Shown here piece by piece: positions 22,497-33,480 of a stretch of DNA of 64,000 nt (position 1 is its first letter; the number at the start of each line of letters is the position of its first letter). The notes below the pieces were generated by a model. The model ran no database searches. It saw only the letters and a program-made list of their open reading frames with translations, and was not told the DNA's origin. Origin of the DNA: Solea solea. Taxonomy: Eukaryota > Chordata > Actinopteri > Pleuronectiformes > Soleidae. The translations under genes and the position numbers were made by a program. The stretch covers positions 21,800,853 to 21,864,852 of the forward strand of contig NC_081144.1 of the NCBI RefSeq assembly GCF_958295425.1, written 5' to 3'.

Positions 22497-23046
22497 GGTG
22501 CTTTTCCATTATACAGGTCTCGTACCACCCGTCATTTTCCATTACTATACACCTCAACGTTGCCATAGCAACGCTGCATGAATCTGCCATGACGTCTTTT
22601 TTTATGCATCGCACACAAACTAGTGACGAGCAAAGCAGTTCTTCCGGGTGTACTGAATCATTAGGATCGGTTCATTAAAAAGACCAGTTCATTACTTCCT
22701 GCATGACCGGAGCGCAGACTCTAACGCTAACGGCTTGTGATTCGACTCGCTATCAGCAGCTTTCAGCAGTGCTGTCGCCAGAGTCCTGTCTTAATTATTG
22801 AGATTTTAGACATTTCTTAGCTAAATATTAGAGTTTAAAGCATGTTTTCAGGATTTTTAAGTATTTTTTAACTGAGTTCGACATTCCTGTGTTCATGATT
22901 CTTCCAGTGACGACACTCTTTGACCAATCAGTGGCCGGCAGTCTGTTGACGTCACATTTTAGTATTGACTCAGCTCGCTCAGGTACTAAAAAAACCCACC
23001 ACGTAGCCGAGCTGAGCCGAGTCGTGCTGTATAGTGGAAAAGCGCC
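22497..23046. mobile_element. Palindrome-ended miniature element ('GCTTTTCCA' family)
   Basis: The left end GGTGCTTTTCCATTATACAG (22497-22516) matches the inverted right end (GGCGCTTTTCCACTATACAG, 23027-23046) at 18 of 20 positions. The 550-bp element has no transposase. Target duplications are not evident. Related ends occur at 25106-25917 and 43668-43728. Confidence 0.8.
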
Positions 23047-23934
23047 AACAGATGACACATATAATTATCTATATAATGATTAGAATCAAGAAGGCACAAA
23101 CTGTCTCTCAAATTATCTGCTCCCAGCTCCATGCTTATTTATATTTTGGTTTTACACCAGGCTCTGACTCGCTTCTTTTTGGCAACATAATAGCTTTCTC
23201 TTGGAACCAACCTCGAAACTATAGCTCAGTCTGTAGATTAATATGTTCTCCTATCAACTGGACTTTCAACTTGCAATGGCTCCATGTTATAATAAACTTG
23301 ATTTAATAAGACTAACCCCTGACCAAGGGTTATGAATTTCCCTCACAAGCTGCAGTGCAGTATGATTTTGTTTTGTTGTTTTGCTTTATTTACTTTCTGG
23401 ATGTGAAGATGGTTTCTACACAGGGTTTTAAATGTGCTTCAGAAAAAAAGCATATGAACTGTTATTAAAAGTATGCATAAGTACAACCATCATCAGTCAT
23501 CACATCATCCATCAGATTTCTTACCTCACGTCTTGTTTACCACAGTATATGAAACACAGTTTATTGGAAACGACTACGCTGAGAGTGACTTGTGTTTTTA
23601 TTATTCCGAGGCACACAAATTTCCTTGTAAAATAATTAACAATGATTCATTAGATACGCTGTATATTTGCCAGGGTATTTAAAGTTGTTTCAGATTCAGA
23701 CACAAAAATAACTTGGCTATAAAGTTAAAAGTTTATGTTCTCATCTTTTATTGTTATTATTATTTTTATTTTAGGTTAGGATCTAATTAGCTAAAGTCGA
23801 GTTTGGTTGTAAAAAAAACAAAACAAAAAAAACCCCTTAGTTCTTATGTTTACCCCTGAGGTCTAACAATTCATGTCCTTTCAAATCTCTGTCGCACGCT
23901 TTGATTATAATCTCATTCTCATATTTCAGCGTGT
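23047..23934. other. Non-coding DNA without recognised features
   Basis: AT-rich sequence; short open frames without domains. An interrupted A-rich run lies at 23811-23833. Confidence 0.55.
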
Positions 23935-24270
23935 CAGTGATGTCATCAGCAGTCGCTTTATCCCCCAGGAGCCAAATAGGAAGGGAAAAAATATTGAACA
24001 GCCACCAGGGGGCAACTCTAGTGGTTGCAAAAGAAGTGTGTTTAAATGGAAGTCAGTGGCAGAATGGTCTTCTACTTCTCATGTGATCTGTATGTCCTTT
24101 GCCGTCCTCAGTGGATACCAGTGTGATTGACAGCTGGTGTTGTCCAATAGGTGACGCCTGAGAATGCAAAAGTCAACATGGTGGCTGCTAAATCGTGAAT
24201 CTCAAGGCTTCAAAGCAGGAGTTGACATTCTTATGGGTGACGTCATGACCGTTGCAACAGCACACACATG
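23935..24270 (+). repeat. Probable dispersed repeat containing a CTCF-like motif
   Basis: The block 'cagccaccagggggcaactc' followed by 'agtggttgcaaaagaagtgt' is familiar from a teleost interspersed repeat. It contains CCACCAGGGGGCA at 24002-24014, which fits the core CTCF consensus. Repeat boundaries are uncertain. Confidence 0.45.
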
Positions 24271-24707
24271 CCTTGGTAGCCAGTCGTCATGTTGCAGTAT
24301 GTCCTTTTATCATTCTACCTTAGATCTCCTGCTCTGCAGTCCATCTTCCTGACTTCACAGCAGTCTCAACTGATCTATCATTCGTCATCCTTTACCTGCC
24401 TCACCGGGTCACAATCAGTCCATCAGCACCACCGGTGTCAGACCTTTTCTGCTGAGACACAGAGGCCCGCAGCTTCAATATCTCCCCCCATCATGTTCAA
24501 GCCCCAAAGTCTTTTTAAATACCTTTTTCTGTTCAATGTGTAACTCTTTCATTTTACTTCCATCTGTGCTCTATTTGCTTCTTCATGTCTTCCCCATGAA
24601 TAAACATGGTTGACACGGTTCCTTTGAAATGCAAACATAGCCCAAAAAAACTGCCTCCAAAAACTAGAATTTAATCTTGCAATATAGACTATAGTTAATT
24701 TGACTAC
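24271..24707. other. Non-coding DNA without recognised features
   Basis: Unique-looking sequence with a short open frame at 24289-24543 and no domain. Confidence 0.5.
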
Positions 24708-24726
24708 ATATATATATATATTTATA

Positions 24727-24821
<95 letters not shown>

Positions 24822-24832
24822 TATAATTACCC
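24708..24832. repeat. Interrupted (TA)n tract, ~125 bp
   Basis: Nearly pure TA dinucleotides with two ATT interruptions on the left and two G interruptions on the right. It is the longest low-complexity AT tract in the window. Confidence 0.95.
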
Positions 24833-24878
24833 AGCTGGCATGTCCTAGGGGACCCATAACGGTTATATTGCTGATAAT

Positions 24879-25105
24879 AATATGGGTCCCAAGTGGGTTT
24901 GTCTGTGATTTCCATGGTGGCTCCACCCGTGTTTGCCCCCATGTTACTGAAACCATACCGGATCTGCATAATTAGTCCACTTCAAGCCCATGCCCACTTG
25001 TATCCAGCTAGCCTGGAAAGGGTACTGAGTGGGCATGAGCTTGAAGTGGGCAAACACAGGTGGGGCCATCAAGGAAACCACAGACAAACACCCTCGGGAC
25101 CCATA
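24879..25105. repeat. Long imperfect inverted repeat
   Basis: The left arm ('tatgggtcccaagtgggttt...ccgtgtttgccc', about 24880-24938) pairs with the right arm (about 25049-25105). An inner pair (CCACTTCAAGCCCATGCCCA against its near-perfect complement, 24977-24998 with 25028-25049) continues the stem. The left side has roughly 32 extra bases between outer and inner arms. The structure resembles a palindromic miniature element or minisatellite-derived hairpin of unknown family. Confidence 0.8.
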
Positions 25106-25917
25106 TGGCGTGTTTCCACCGGCTCTACTCACCACGGCACGGTTAAGTTGCGTTTCCACTGGCATAGTACCTGGTACCAGGTACTTTTTTTAGTACCTGC
25201 TCTGGCGAGGTTCCAAGCGTGCTGAGTAGATACTATGATGGGGTGGGCTAGCTCAGTGCTTAAGACCAGTACCCTGTGTGCAAAAGACATCATGGTTGCA
25301 AGTTCCCTGGCAGGTTGTACTGTAAGTCGCTTTGGATAAAAGCGTCTGCTAAATGACATGTAATGTAATGTAATGATTCACATCGCCAGACTGACGGCCG
25401 CTGATTGGAAATCAAGCTGAACAGTGCCAAACTGTAGATCTGTTAAAAAGACTTAACAACAATAAAAAAAAAAACGTGGGTTAATCTCCAACAACTACAA
25501 GGGAAAAGTCTAAAATCTCCATATTTAACAGAGGAGTCTGGTGTATTTAGGGACAGCACTGCTGATCGCGACTAGCGACCGGCATCACTACAAACCCTGC
25601 CACTGTGTTTCAGTCCAGTGACTGTCAGACGGAGTCTGTGCTCCAGTCATGGAGGAAGTGAAGTACTGAACAAATATTTTTAACTGATTCTAGCAATTTA
25701 ATTCGGTTACACTGAAACAACTGCTTTACAAGTCACTAGTCACTCGTTTGTTTGTGTGTGTGTGTGTGTGTCGTATGTAAAAGCCACCACAGTTTCATGC
25801 AGCCGCGCAGTGATGACTCCGCCCACGTTGAGTAGGTACTTTTGTTGTAGTGGAGATGCAACCTAAACTGTGCCGTGTCAAGACGAGGCGAGGCGGGACC
25901 ATAGTGGAAAACTGCCA
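25106..25917. mobile_element. 'TTTCCAC' miniature element carrying a nested SINE
   Basis: Left end TGGCGTGTTTCCAC and right end GTGGAAAACTGCCA form inverted termini. Inward, both sides contain GGCACGGTTAAGTTGC-like and GGCACAGTTTAGGTTGC-like sequence followed by AGTACCT motifs, so the similarity spans about 100 bases. A SINE occupies 25241-25377; without it the element would be about 670 bp. A (GT)n run lies at 25753-25771. There is no transposase. Confidence 0.8.
25241..25377 (+). mobile_element. tRNA-derived SINE, nested
   Basis: An A-box-like GGGCTAGCTCAGTGC near the start and a B-box-like GGTTGCAAGTTCC further in mark a tRNA-derived head. The common teleost core GTAAGTCGCTTTGGATAAAA, then GCGTCTGCTAAATG, and 'taatg' tail repeats form the 3' end. 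ATGAT at 25235-25239 and 25373-25377 is the likely target duplication. The SINE inserted into the older DNA element at 25106-25917. Confidence 0.9.
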
Positions 25918-26579
25918 ATATTGTCAGTCCAAATATACTGTAACCCTGTCATCCAGGACATATTCTTCTTCAGTAGATATACATAGACTTAACAATACTG
26001 ATAAAATAAGGTATATATTACTGCTAAAAGATGTTAATTATTTATTCATTTTTACATGTATTATTATCGTCTGTTGAGCATGACTCGAAAACACATTCAT
26101 TCATTCAAATGCCAACACGACTCACACCAGAACAAAGATCCAATGCTGCCATTTCTTTTTCTTTATCCCTCTGTCGTCCATCTCACTTCAGCACAGAGAA
26201 GGACACTTGTGACTGCAGGCATCATACACCTTTCATCAGTGTGTAGACTACGAGATTCCACTCTGAAGTACACTGTTACAGTGACTCTGTGCTCTATTTT
26301 AGTGAAAATATACCGGGGTCGGAAGTTACTGTATTTAAAAGTGGCTGCAGCCTTGATAGAATGAATCATGTCGTGAGTCACACCACACAAGTGATGTGGT
26401 GATTAACACTGTACAGTTAGTCTTTATGCGCCATGAACATAAATAAAGGACTAGAATCGATTTGTGTTTGATGAGGAAATACTGTATGTGTGTTGTGACA
26501 TGTTTTTTTTTCTTTTTCTGCCCGAGTTTCTACATGGAAACTATGGCAAGTCCTCGCACATAATTCTCCATTCCATTTT
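25918..26579. other. Non-coding DNA without recognised features
   Basis: Open frames up to 102 codons overlap in several frames and show no domain. Confidence 0.5.
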
Positions 26580-26899
26580 CATTTCAAGCGAAGAGGAGAG
26601 CATAAATACTCCTGTTATTGTAATCGGGCTGTGTGCCGCCGTGCCATTGGCTGATGAGCTGGTGAGTCATTTTAACAGGCTGGTGTGGGGCTGGCAAGAA
26701 GATGGTGGTTGAGTGGGAAGGTGCGTGGTGAAAGAAAAGGGGGAGCAGGAGGTGGGAGTAAATCTCCTCTCCCAAACTGCCTGTGTGCACTGTGTGTGTC
26801 AGAACATGACAAAAAATACATGAAAAACGAAATACTTAATCTTTAACTTAATCTGCACACACTTTCTCACTGTTTTTCTGCTCATCTGCTCAGCCATGG
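26580..26899 (+). promoter_or_regulatory. Possible promoter-proximal region
   Basis: It contains an inverted CCAAT box (CCATTGGCTGATGAG, about 26643), an AP-1-like TGAGTCA near 26663, and G-rich sequence at about 26700-26760. No TATA box was seen. It sits directly upstream of the exon-like GA-rich segment. The promoter role is inference. Confidence 0.25.
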
Positions 26900-27318
26900 T
26901 TGCCTGTAGCCAGACTTGAGGAGAGACACAGAGCCTGGAGGAGGGAGAGGAGGGAGAGAGAGAACAAGAGAGGGAGGAAGGGAGGGAGAAATAGAGAGAG
27001 AGAGTTGTGCTGATCACAGAGTCTGCAGCCCCCAGCCTTCCCTCTGCTGCTGCTACAGTAAGTGTGAAAGGCAGAGAAAGAGAGGGAGAGGCAGCTGATG
27101 TAGAGCTGCTGTTTGTCTCTCTGACTTGGAGTGAAGAGGAGGGAGCGAGAAAGAGAGAGAGAGACAGAGACAGAGAGAGAGCGGTGTGCAGAGACTGAGC
27201 GGTGCAGAGCCAGTGTGTCCTCTGGTATGTGTCCAGTGTGAGCATCCAGTCCAGTCCCCCGAGCATCTGTCTGAGCAGCCTCACACGCAGCAGGACTCCA
27301 TCCACAGAAGAAAAACAG
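26900..27318 (+). other. Candidate non-coding first exon (5' UTR) ending at a consensus donor
   Basis: GA-rich blocks alternate with complex sequence, and the segment ends in AAACAG|GTGAGT (GT at 27319-27320), an excellent splice donor. An alternative donor ACA|GTAAGTG lies at 27057/27058. No ATG opens a long frame, as expected for a 5' UTR exon. GA-rich leader exons are frequent in fish genes with long first introns. The gene is not identifiable. The 193- and 152-codon reverse frames here (26799-27380) are low-complexity Ser/Leu readings of the GA-rich DNA. Confidence 0.35.
26928..27182 (+). repeat. GA-rich low-complexity tracts
   Basis: Two (GA)n-like purine runs (about 26928-27004 and 27070-27182) are separated by complex sequence. 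They lie within the exon candidate. Confidence 0.9.
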
Positions 27319-27390
27319 GTGAGTCTCAGCAGCCTCGTCATGAAACACTCAGCTGTGTGTTGTAAATTTGACTTCATCATTATTCTTACC

Positions 27391-27419
27391 TGATGATGAT
27401 GATGATGATGATGATGATG
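27391..27419 (+). repeat. (GAT)n microsatellite
   Basis: About 29 bases of perfect TGA/GAT trinucleotide repeat. Confidence 0.95.
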
Positions 27420-27863
27420 TGCTGAAAGTTTTCTTTAAGAAATCAGGTGCGTTCACCATTATTTTGTATATGTGTGTGTGTGTGCTGGGTGGGGGGGGGG
27501 GTATTGTCTTGTACATACAGTGTGTATTTGTGTGGAGGTTTTTTCATCTCCTGACTGACAGGTGAAAAAGAGCACTGGGACTTGGGGAGGAAGAACGTTG
27601 ACTCTGATTTAGGGAGCGAACCTGTGCGATTCCATCCCCATGTGTAAATCCATGTGCCACTGGAGAGAGAAAAAAAAAGAAAAAGAGAGAGAAAGTGGGT
27701 GGAGTGGGAACAGTTTCAGCTCTGACACTGGTTTCTCAGCTCAGCCTTGTTTAGAAACACAAGTGAAAAAAAGACACAAATAAACATGGAGAAAACTGTG
27801 TTGTCGCAGATGCTGCGCTCAAGGCAAACTAGTGCGTTTGATGGAATGCAGATTGTGCGTTTG

Positions 27864-27896
<33 letters not shown>

Positions 27897-28948
27897 CAGT
27901 CAACAACTGTCTGGGAGATCTGCAGGTGTTTACATTTCGGATCCACAGTGTTTTTTCCTGAGCTTAGTTTTGAATCTGTGTTTCAACTGCGCAAGAAAAC
28001 AACTGCGTGCGTCTTCTCGCAGTGACAGGAAGCATTGAGTGTGGCATGAGATTGCAATAACAGCCTCAGCTCAAAGTCTAATCCATTACATAATCCACTG
28101 AAGATCTAACGAGTGAGATTAACTAGATTATACCTTTGCTGCTATGAATGCTGTTTTTGTCAAAATGTGATGTCACAGTGCCAGGACATGGTGTTCTTTT
28201 TTTATTAGCCTAATTACATTTCAATTTGGAAATCATTTTCATTCTATTTATTTTTTCAACTCTGATATTAAGCTGTCATCATTAATTCAATAAACAACAA
28301 AAACGTGAAATATTCATTACTCCACCATGTTAGTTTGTAACACTTGTGGCTCACTGTTGCATCCTGGGATGGACTGCGCGTGTAATGGCAGCTCGTGAAT
28401 GTTAGCAGAGTAGAACTGGGTCAGGTCAGCCCAGAATGATTTCCCCTCTGTCGTGCCAGAACCACTTGTTGAATGAACTTTGGCTTCTTTCTTTTTTTGT
28501 CTTTTTTTTTTTTTGAAGTTTGCCTGGGAATGAAGTATAATCCTTAATCTGTGATGACACACTTCAAGTCTTTTCTTGATTTGTGGACAGAGCAATGCGC
28601 AGCTTTGTTGGAGACCACATGGCTGAATGAGATTTCACGGAGAGTGACATTGTGACATTGTCAGCGTCTGCTGTCGTTTAATCCCCCTTAGCCATGACCG
28701 TGCACTGGGCTGCAACCGGGGTTAAAAAAAGAAAAATATAGAGAAAAAAAGAAATCTCCTCCCTGTTTGTGTCTCTGACTGTGGACGCTGCTGTTGTTTT
28801 GCCTCTGACTGTCAATCTGTCACTGGCTGTGATGCTGACGGTTCAGCCTCTGCTCCCCGTAGACCCTTCACCATCCCTTTGTCATCCGTCCGTCCGTCCG
28901 TGTTTCTCCACCCGGGTTTCAACTGTTTGTCTCTTCACTTTCACCCAG
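27420..28948. other. Non-coding DNA, possibly intronic
   Basis: Contains a G11 run (27491-27501), (GT)n at 27869-27896 and A- or T-rich runs, but no convincing exon. If the donor at 27319 is used, this is intron. Confidence 0.45.
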
Positions 28949-29113
28949 CACTTCCCGCCACCGCCGCAGCCGCCGCCACCGCCACCGCTCCCTCCTCCGC
29001 TCGGGTCGCCACAGAAACGGCTGATTCAGGGAGGGTGGGCGGGTGTCTCTGAGCTCTCACTGCTCTGCCCCATGCGGTGCTTCCACAGTATATTTCTGCC
29101 TCTGTGGCCCTGA
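28949..29113 (+). other. GC-rich CCG patch with an upstream acceptor-like tract
   Basis: A pyrimidine-rich tract ends in CACCCAG at 28948, followed by CCG/CCA-rich DNA (28956-29000). One frame reads QHFPPPPQPPPPPPLPPPLG. The frame closes soon after at 29113 and no clear donor follows, so exon status is doubtful. A CpG-rich regulatory patch is equally possible. Confidence 0.25.
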
Positions 29114-30650
29114 TATGCTGACAGTTCAGGTGGCTCCAGTCAGGTGTTACACAATGATACAAAGGCTGCTTTGTTCACTTCCCCTCAAAGGACGTTTATT
29201 TATTCAGTTTTTCTCCCAACAACAGCGCAAATCACAGTTTTTTAAAGGCTCACTGTAACAACGTTATTTATGATTCTGATCCGTGTCTCTTGACTGAGCC
29301 TCTAATTAGACACTGGATTGAGCCTGAGTCACTGAAGGCCTGTTTGTGCTTAAACATATATGACGCCCAGATGGAGTCACACTGTGTGTGTGTTTAGAGA
29401 CGACACCGAGGTAATTAATAATGTATAAATATACCATGACTGAGTTGTTTAATAATAAATAGGCTTTGACCTTTCCTTTACATAAGGTTGATGAAGCAGA
29501 CTAAGATGGAGTGGAGGGCTGGAAAGAAAATATGGTGGATAAATTACCCCCCTCAAACCCGGGTATTACATACAGTCCTCCTACTCAACAGGAAGAAGAA
29601 AAAATACAGAGATAAAAGACCCGCTCTTGTAATTACAGATGCTTTTCTAAGAAGTGGCTTTTTGTTTTCGTGCTGTGGTCTTTTCTTTTTTTTTATCCTC
29701 CATTCTGTTGCATTTTTAGGATAGCTGCGGTTGCCATGGTGATGGTTTGTACAGTAGCTTAAAACACTGCCTTTAACAAAAAAAAAAAAAGGCTTGTGAA
29801 CAGGAAATGAAACCTGTGTTGCACCGCAGTCAATACCGAGCATGCAGGACCCCATGAGCTCGTCCTGCTGAGCCTGATTAAATTAAAGTGGGAATTTGTA
29901 TTTCAATTTGCTGAAGAGGTAGCAGTGAGGAGCAGCTTTGCCTCGCTGTGAAAATAAAGCTTTAGGTGGTGTTCCTGTGTTCACTGAACAAAAACACCTC
30001 TGGAAAATTAGGGAAGTTACTTTAATGTTATTTTACTATTTACTGGTGTCTCCAGTGACTCCAATTAACTCAAACATTAACAAAGTGCTCACAACACTCG
30101 TCGTATTAGTGACGTGTCTCAGTTCAGGTGTTTTATTTGTCGTTTTTGTTGTATTAATATATGCAGGCTGCAGTGGTTTTTCCACCCTGCAGTGTTCAGC
30201 CATTACAGTCAGCGGTGACGCAGCCCGAGACTCACACAGCACACTGCAGACCCATCAAGAGACACAGCCAGAACAAAGAGCACACACGTCGCCATCTAAG
30301 AGGAAAAACTCAACATGGACGACAACACCGAGGCAGCATTTCCACGCTGCATCAAAGGTTTCTATAGGTTGAGGAGAGTGGGATGTTCAGTGTTCCACTA
30401 TAACGTGCTGCTACTCTCAAAGACACTGTCCCAAACACCCGGGGGACCAGTGTGGCCCTGAACGCCTCAGTTGGAACATTCACAGTCAACACAGGGTCAG
30501 TGAGCAGACAACACTTTCTAATCACTCGTGTTAAACATGTGAGGTATGGATGGTAACGAAGGAGTCATGACGACAACCTCAACATCAGGTACTTTGACTG
30601 ATATGATGACCCAGTTCAGACCTGTTTGACCTGATCACATGCAGATCGCT
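29114..30650. other. Non-coding DNA without recognised features
   Basis: Unique-looking sequence. A 144-codon forward frame at 29938-30372 shows no domain and no exon signals that could be paired. Confidence 0.5.
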
Positions 30651-31036
30651 ATAGAATTAGATTTGGGTCAATATTTTCAATATTAACACTTTTCAGGAAT
30701 CAAACAACACTTCAAAAATAATTGTAAGTATCTAACATTTATTATCTGACAAACGTTAGTTCTTTACAATTCATTTGTCAGATGTTGACGGGCAAAACTT
30801 GGGGAACGAGGTCCAGACGGACATCGGTCCATTAACCGGTCCATTAACCCGTCACTCCTAAACTCAGTAGCCATTCAGCAGGCAGCTTCCTAAGGCCCGC
30901 CCACAAACAAAACACCATGGCGCAAAGAACAAGTGTATTTCCAAACAATAAAATGGGATATTTTTGAATGATTAATTCGAATTTGCTTCAAAGTGTTGTT
31001 TGAAAATATCGACACAAATCTAATTCCATACGGATG
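30651..31036. mobile_element. Miniature element with 'GAATTAGATTTG' inverted ends
   Basis: The left end (about 30651: ATAGAATTAGATTTGGGTCA, then ATATTTTCAA) and the inverted right end (about 31029: TATGGAATTAGATTTGTGTC, then GATATTTTCAAACAACACTT) pair over about 30 bases, then again over the 'CAAACAACACTT' block after a 20-base gap in the left arm. The interior is about 250 bp and non-coding. The superfamily is undetermined. Confidence 0.7.
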
Positions 31037-32609
31037 GCACTAAGTTTAGGTATTAATGACCCCAGTCTATTTGAATACACCCTCAGATCTCGTCACAATA
31101 AAAGACAACCGGAGGTGGTTTGAGAACAGAGGAAGTGCCTCTACAGACCCCCTGTTGAAGACCTGATCTAAAGAGAGGAGCCATTAGTGCCAAGTCTAAT
31201 TGCATCTTCATTTGTTTCATTTTTCCGAGAGTATTCCTGACTCAACTCGTCATATTTTAAAAACTCTAACTATCACAAGCATCTTAAAATGACATAATAT
31301 GACATATGATTTCAGATATAAAAAAAATAAATAAATCAGACACAAGTTTTGTTGCAGGCTTTTCATCGGTTGATCGTCCTTCCCTTATTGACATCCTAAT
31401 ATCACCAATAACCCCCTCAGTACCCACTTACCACACCGTCACACGGTGCTGCAGGTGCGAGAGGGAAGTAAAAGGAAGTGTAGAGAAATGGTTTGTTTTC
31501 AGAGGGTGATTAAAAGAGGGATTAAATGTAAGAACAATTGAGAAAAACAGGACAGAATGTAACAATCTAAACAGATATTTAAAGAGCCACACACTCAGCC
31601 GTAGGTACTCTGCAGTAACGCGGACCGTTGGCGAGCGTCAACCTGATTTACCAGAACAATACAAAGACTCATTCATGAATAATTAAGATAAAACCAAGTT
31701 AAAAACAATCTAACTGGGACTTCAGAAAACCACAGCACTGTTACTTGGGGAAAAACAACAATTAACTGACCCTGCTGACATACATTAGCCTCCCTGTTTA
31801 ACCAAAGCCTATTTACCACCTAGGTTGTGTGTTTCTTCATTACAATGAAAGTGTGGTTGTAGAGGTGCTGACACAAAGCACCACCATCATTGGACAAAAG
31901 GGACGACAGATTAAAGCCATTTAACAAAGGCCTCTCCTGATTAAATCCTCATATTTCTGGCATCTTAATAATTTGTCACTCTCTCTGCACCAATGTCCCC
32001 GGAGAAAATCAGAAGCTGTTCATATTTCTGCTATTTTGAGAGCTCATTATGAGGGAATGTCAGATTTACCTAAATGACACAAGCTCACCAAACAAGGCAG
32101 CAGTAGACCGGCAGGTCCCGTGTCTTGTGGAGCTAAAAACCCAGATTTTCTTTATGGATATTGGTGCAGGAGAGCAAGTGCTTTACAGACTTCATTTTTC
32201 AGCAGGGTAAGTAGCAAATATAGGCTATTCTTTATATATTGACTTAAGCAGATGTAGAATTTATTAGGCGAATATCTATGTTAGCACCTAATACAACCAC
32301 AACCACACCTGAAAAAATAAAAAAAACACATGATGACATCACATGCAAGTGTTAAAATCTGCTGGACCTGAAAGACTGCGCTCAACAGACGATTGAAAGG
32401 TCACAGAGGAAGGGACGATGAGTCGCGAGCTCTATATTTGACACCTAAAAACTGACACTTCCCTTTTCATGTCAATATGTGGGATTTATTTATTATAAGA
32501 GCCTCCAGTAGTAAACATCTGCCACAAGTCACTCTACAGTTTTACCATTAACACAGCACATTTTTCTATCACTCATCTTTCATATCAATTCCAGCACAAC
32601 CATCAGGAG
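31037..32609. other. Non-coding DNA without recognised features
   Basis: Unique-looking AT-rich sequence. Nothing was recognised. Confidence 0.5.
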
Positions 32610-32705
32610 AAAGGTCAGCATGTAGACTAGCAGAGCCGGGAATCGTACCCACAACCATCACGTTAAAAGACAACTAGACCTCCCACTGAGCTACTGTCGC
32701 CCCGA
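32610..32705 (-). repeat. Retroelement-like tail fragment
   Basis: The segment 'gagccgggaatcgtaccc' followed by 'tgagctactgtcgcccc' is the usual upstream part of the dispersed tail family. It superficially resembles a tRNA T-arm but does not fold as a tRNA. Confidence 0.55.
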
Positions 32706-33059
32706 TATATAAAAGTATATGAGACTCAGTATTCACACCACAGACACAGAAACCTGAGCCATCCATTTTTAATCAAGAATTCTATAAAAAATTGTAATCC
32801 AGACTTCGTTGCCTTCATAATAAAAACGTTTGTTCTCGTTTGAACTTCCTGCTAATGTGGGGAGATGGTTTTCACTTTCATTTGGTGAGCGCGTTAATGA
32901 TTATTAAGTGTTTCCTTCTTTATTGGCTTTACTCTTACTCCGCTCTAAAAGATCTTTCCAATATCTTACAGGCGTGTGTGTGTTTGCTATCCAAATGCTC
33001 AAAGGAATATATTAAATCCAGTGAGTCATAATCTATAATGTTTGAGGAGCAGTCATCTT

Positions 33060-33480
33060 GATTTGATTTCATCACTGAGGGAGAAGGTGAATATTTAGCC
33101 ACCAATCTGTCGTAATCGCAATCAAGCTGCTCTTGAAGTGGATCCTGGCTGATTACCTGCGGCTGCCCGCCGCCTGATGACTAATGTCCCCCCATGTGCG
33201 ACATTAAAGACCTTTAATTGGTTCCAACCAATCATTATCTTGCTCATTAAATATCATTGTAGTATCGGTAACTCTATCACGGCGAACTTCTGTAATTGTT
33301 CCCAAATTACCAAGTTCCCAAATGTGCTCTTGATTATTCAGGACTCTCATCGACACGACGTCCTGACTCACTTTGGTTCTTTAAAGATTCCTCGACACTT
33401 AGTGTTGGCGTGTTTCGGCACTAACCTCGCTGTTCTGGCCAAAATTTCCCATCTGGAGTCAGTCTTGCTGCCATCTGCTC
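33060..33480. promoter_or_regulatory. Candidate conserved non-coding element
   Basis: No repeat similarity within the window and balanced composition. It holds homeodomain-type sites (TTTAATTGG about 33212, CCAATCAT about 33227, CATTAAAT about 33244) and a 124-codon frame (33177-33551) with no domain. Such stretches often score as deeply conserved enhancers near developmental genes. Conservation was not tested. Confidence 0.25.

Noticed and set aside
26799..27380. 193-codon reverse open frame, the longest in the window
   Set aside because: It reads GA-rich simple sequence as Ser/Leu runs, overlaps a 152-codon frame in another phase and a forward frame, and has no domain.
32640..32690. Sequence resembling a tRNA T-arm
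   Set aside because: No cloverleaf can be drawn. It is part of the dispersed retroelement-like tail family.
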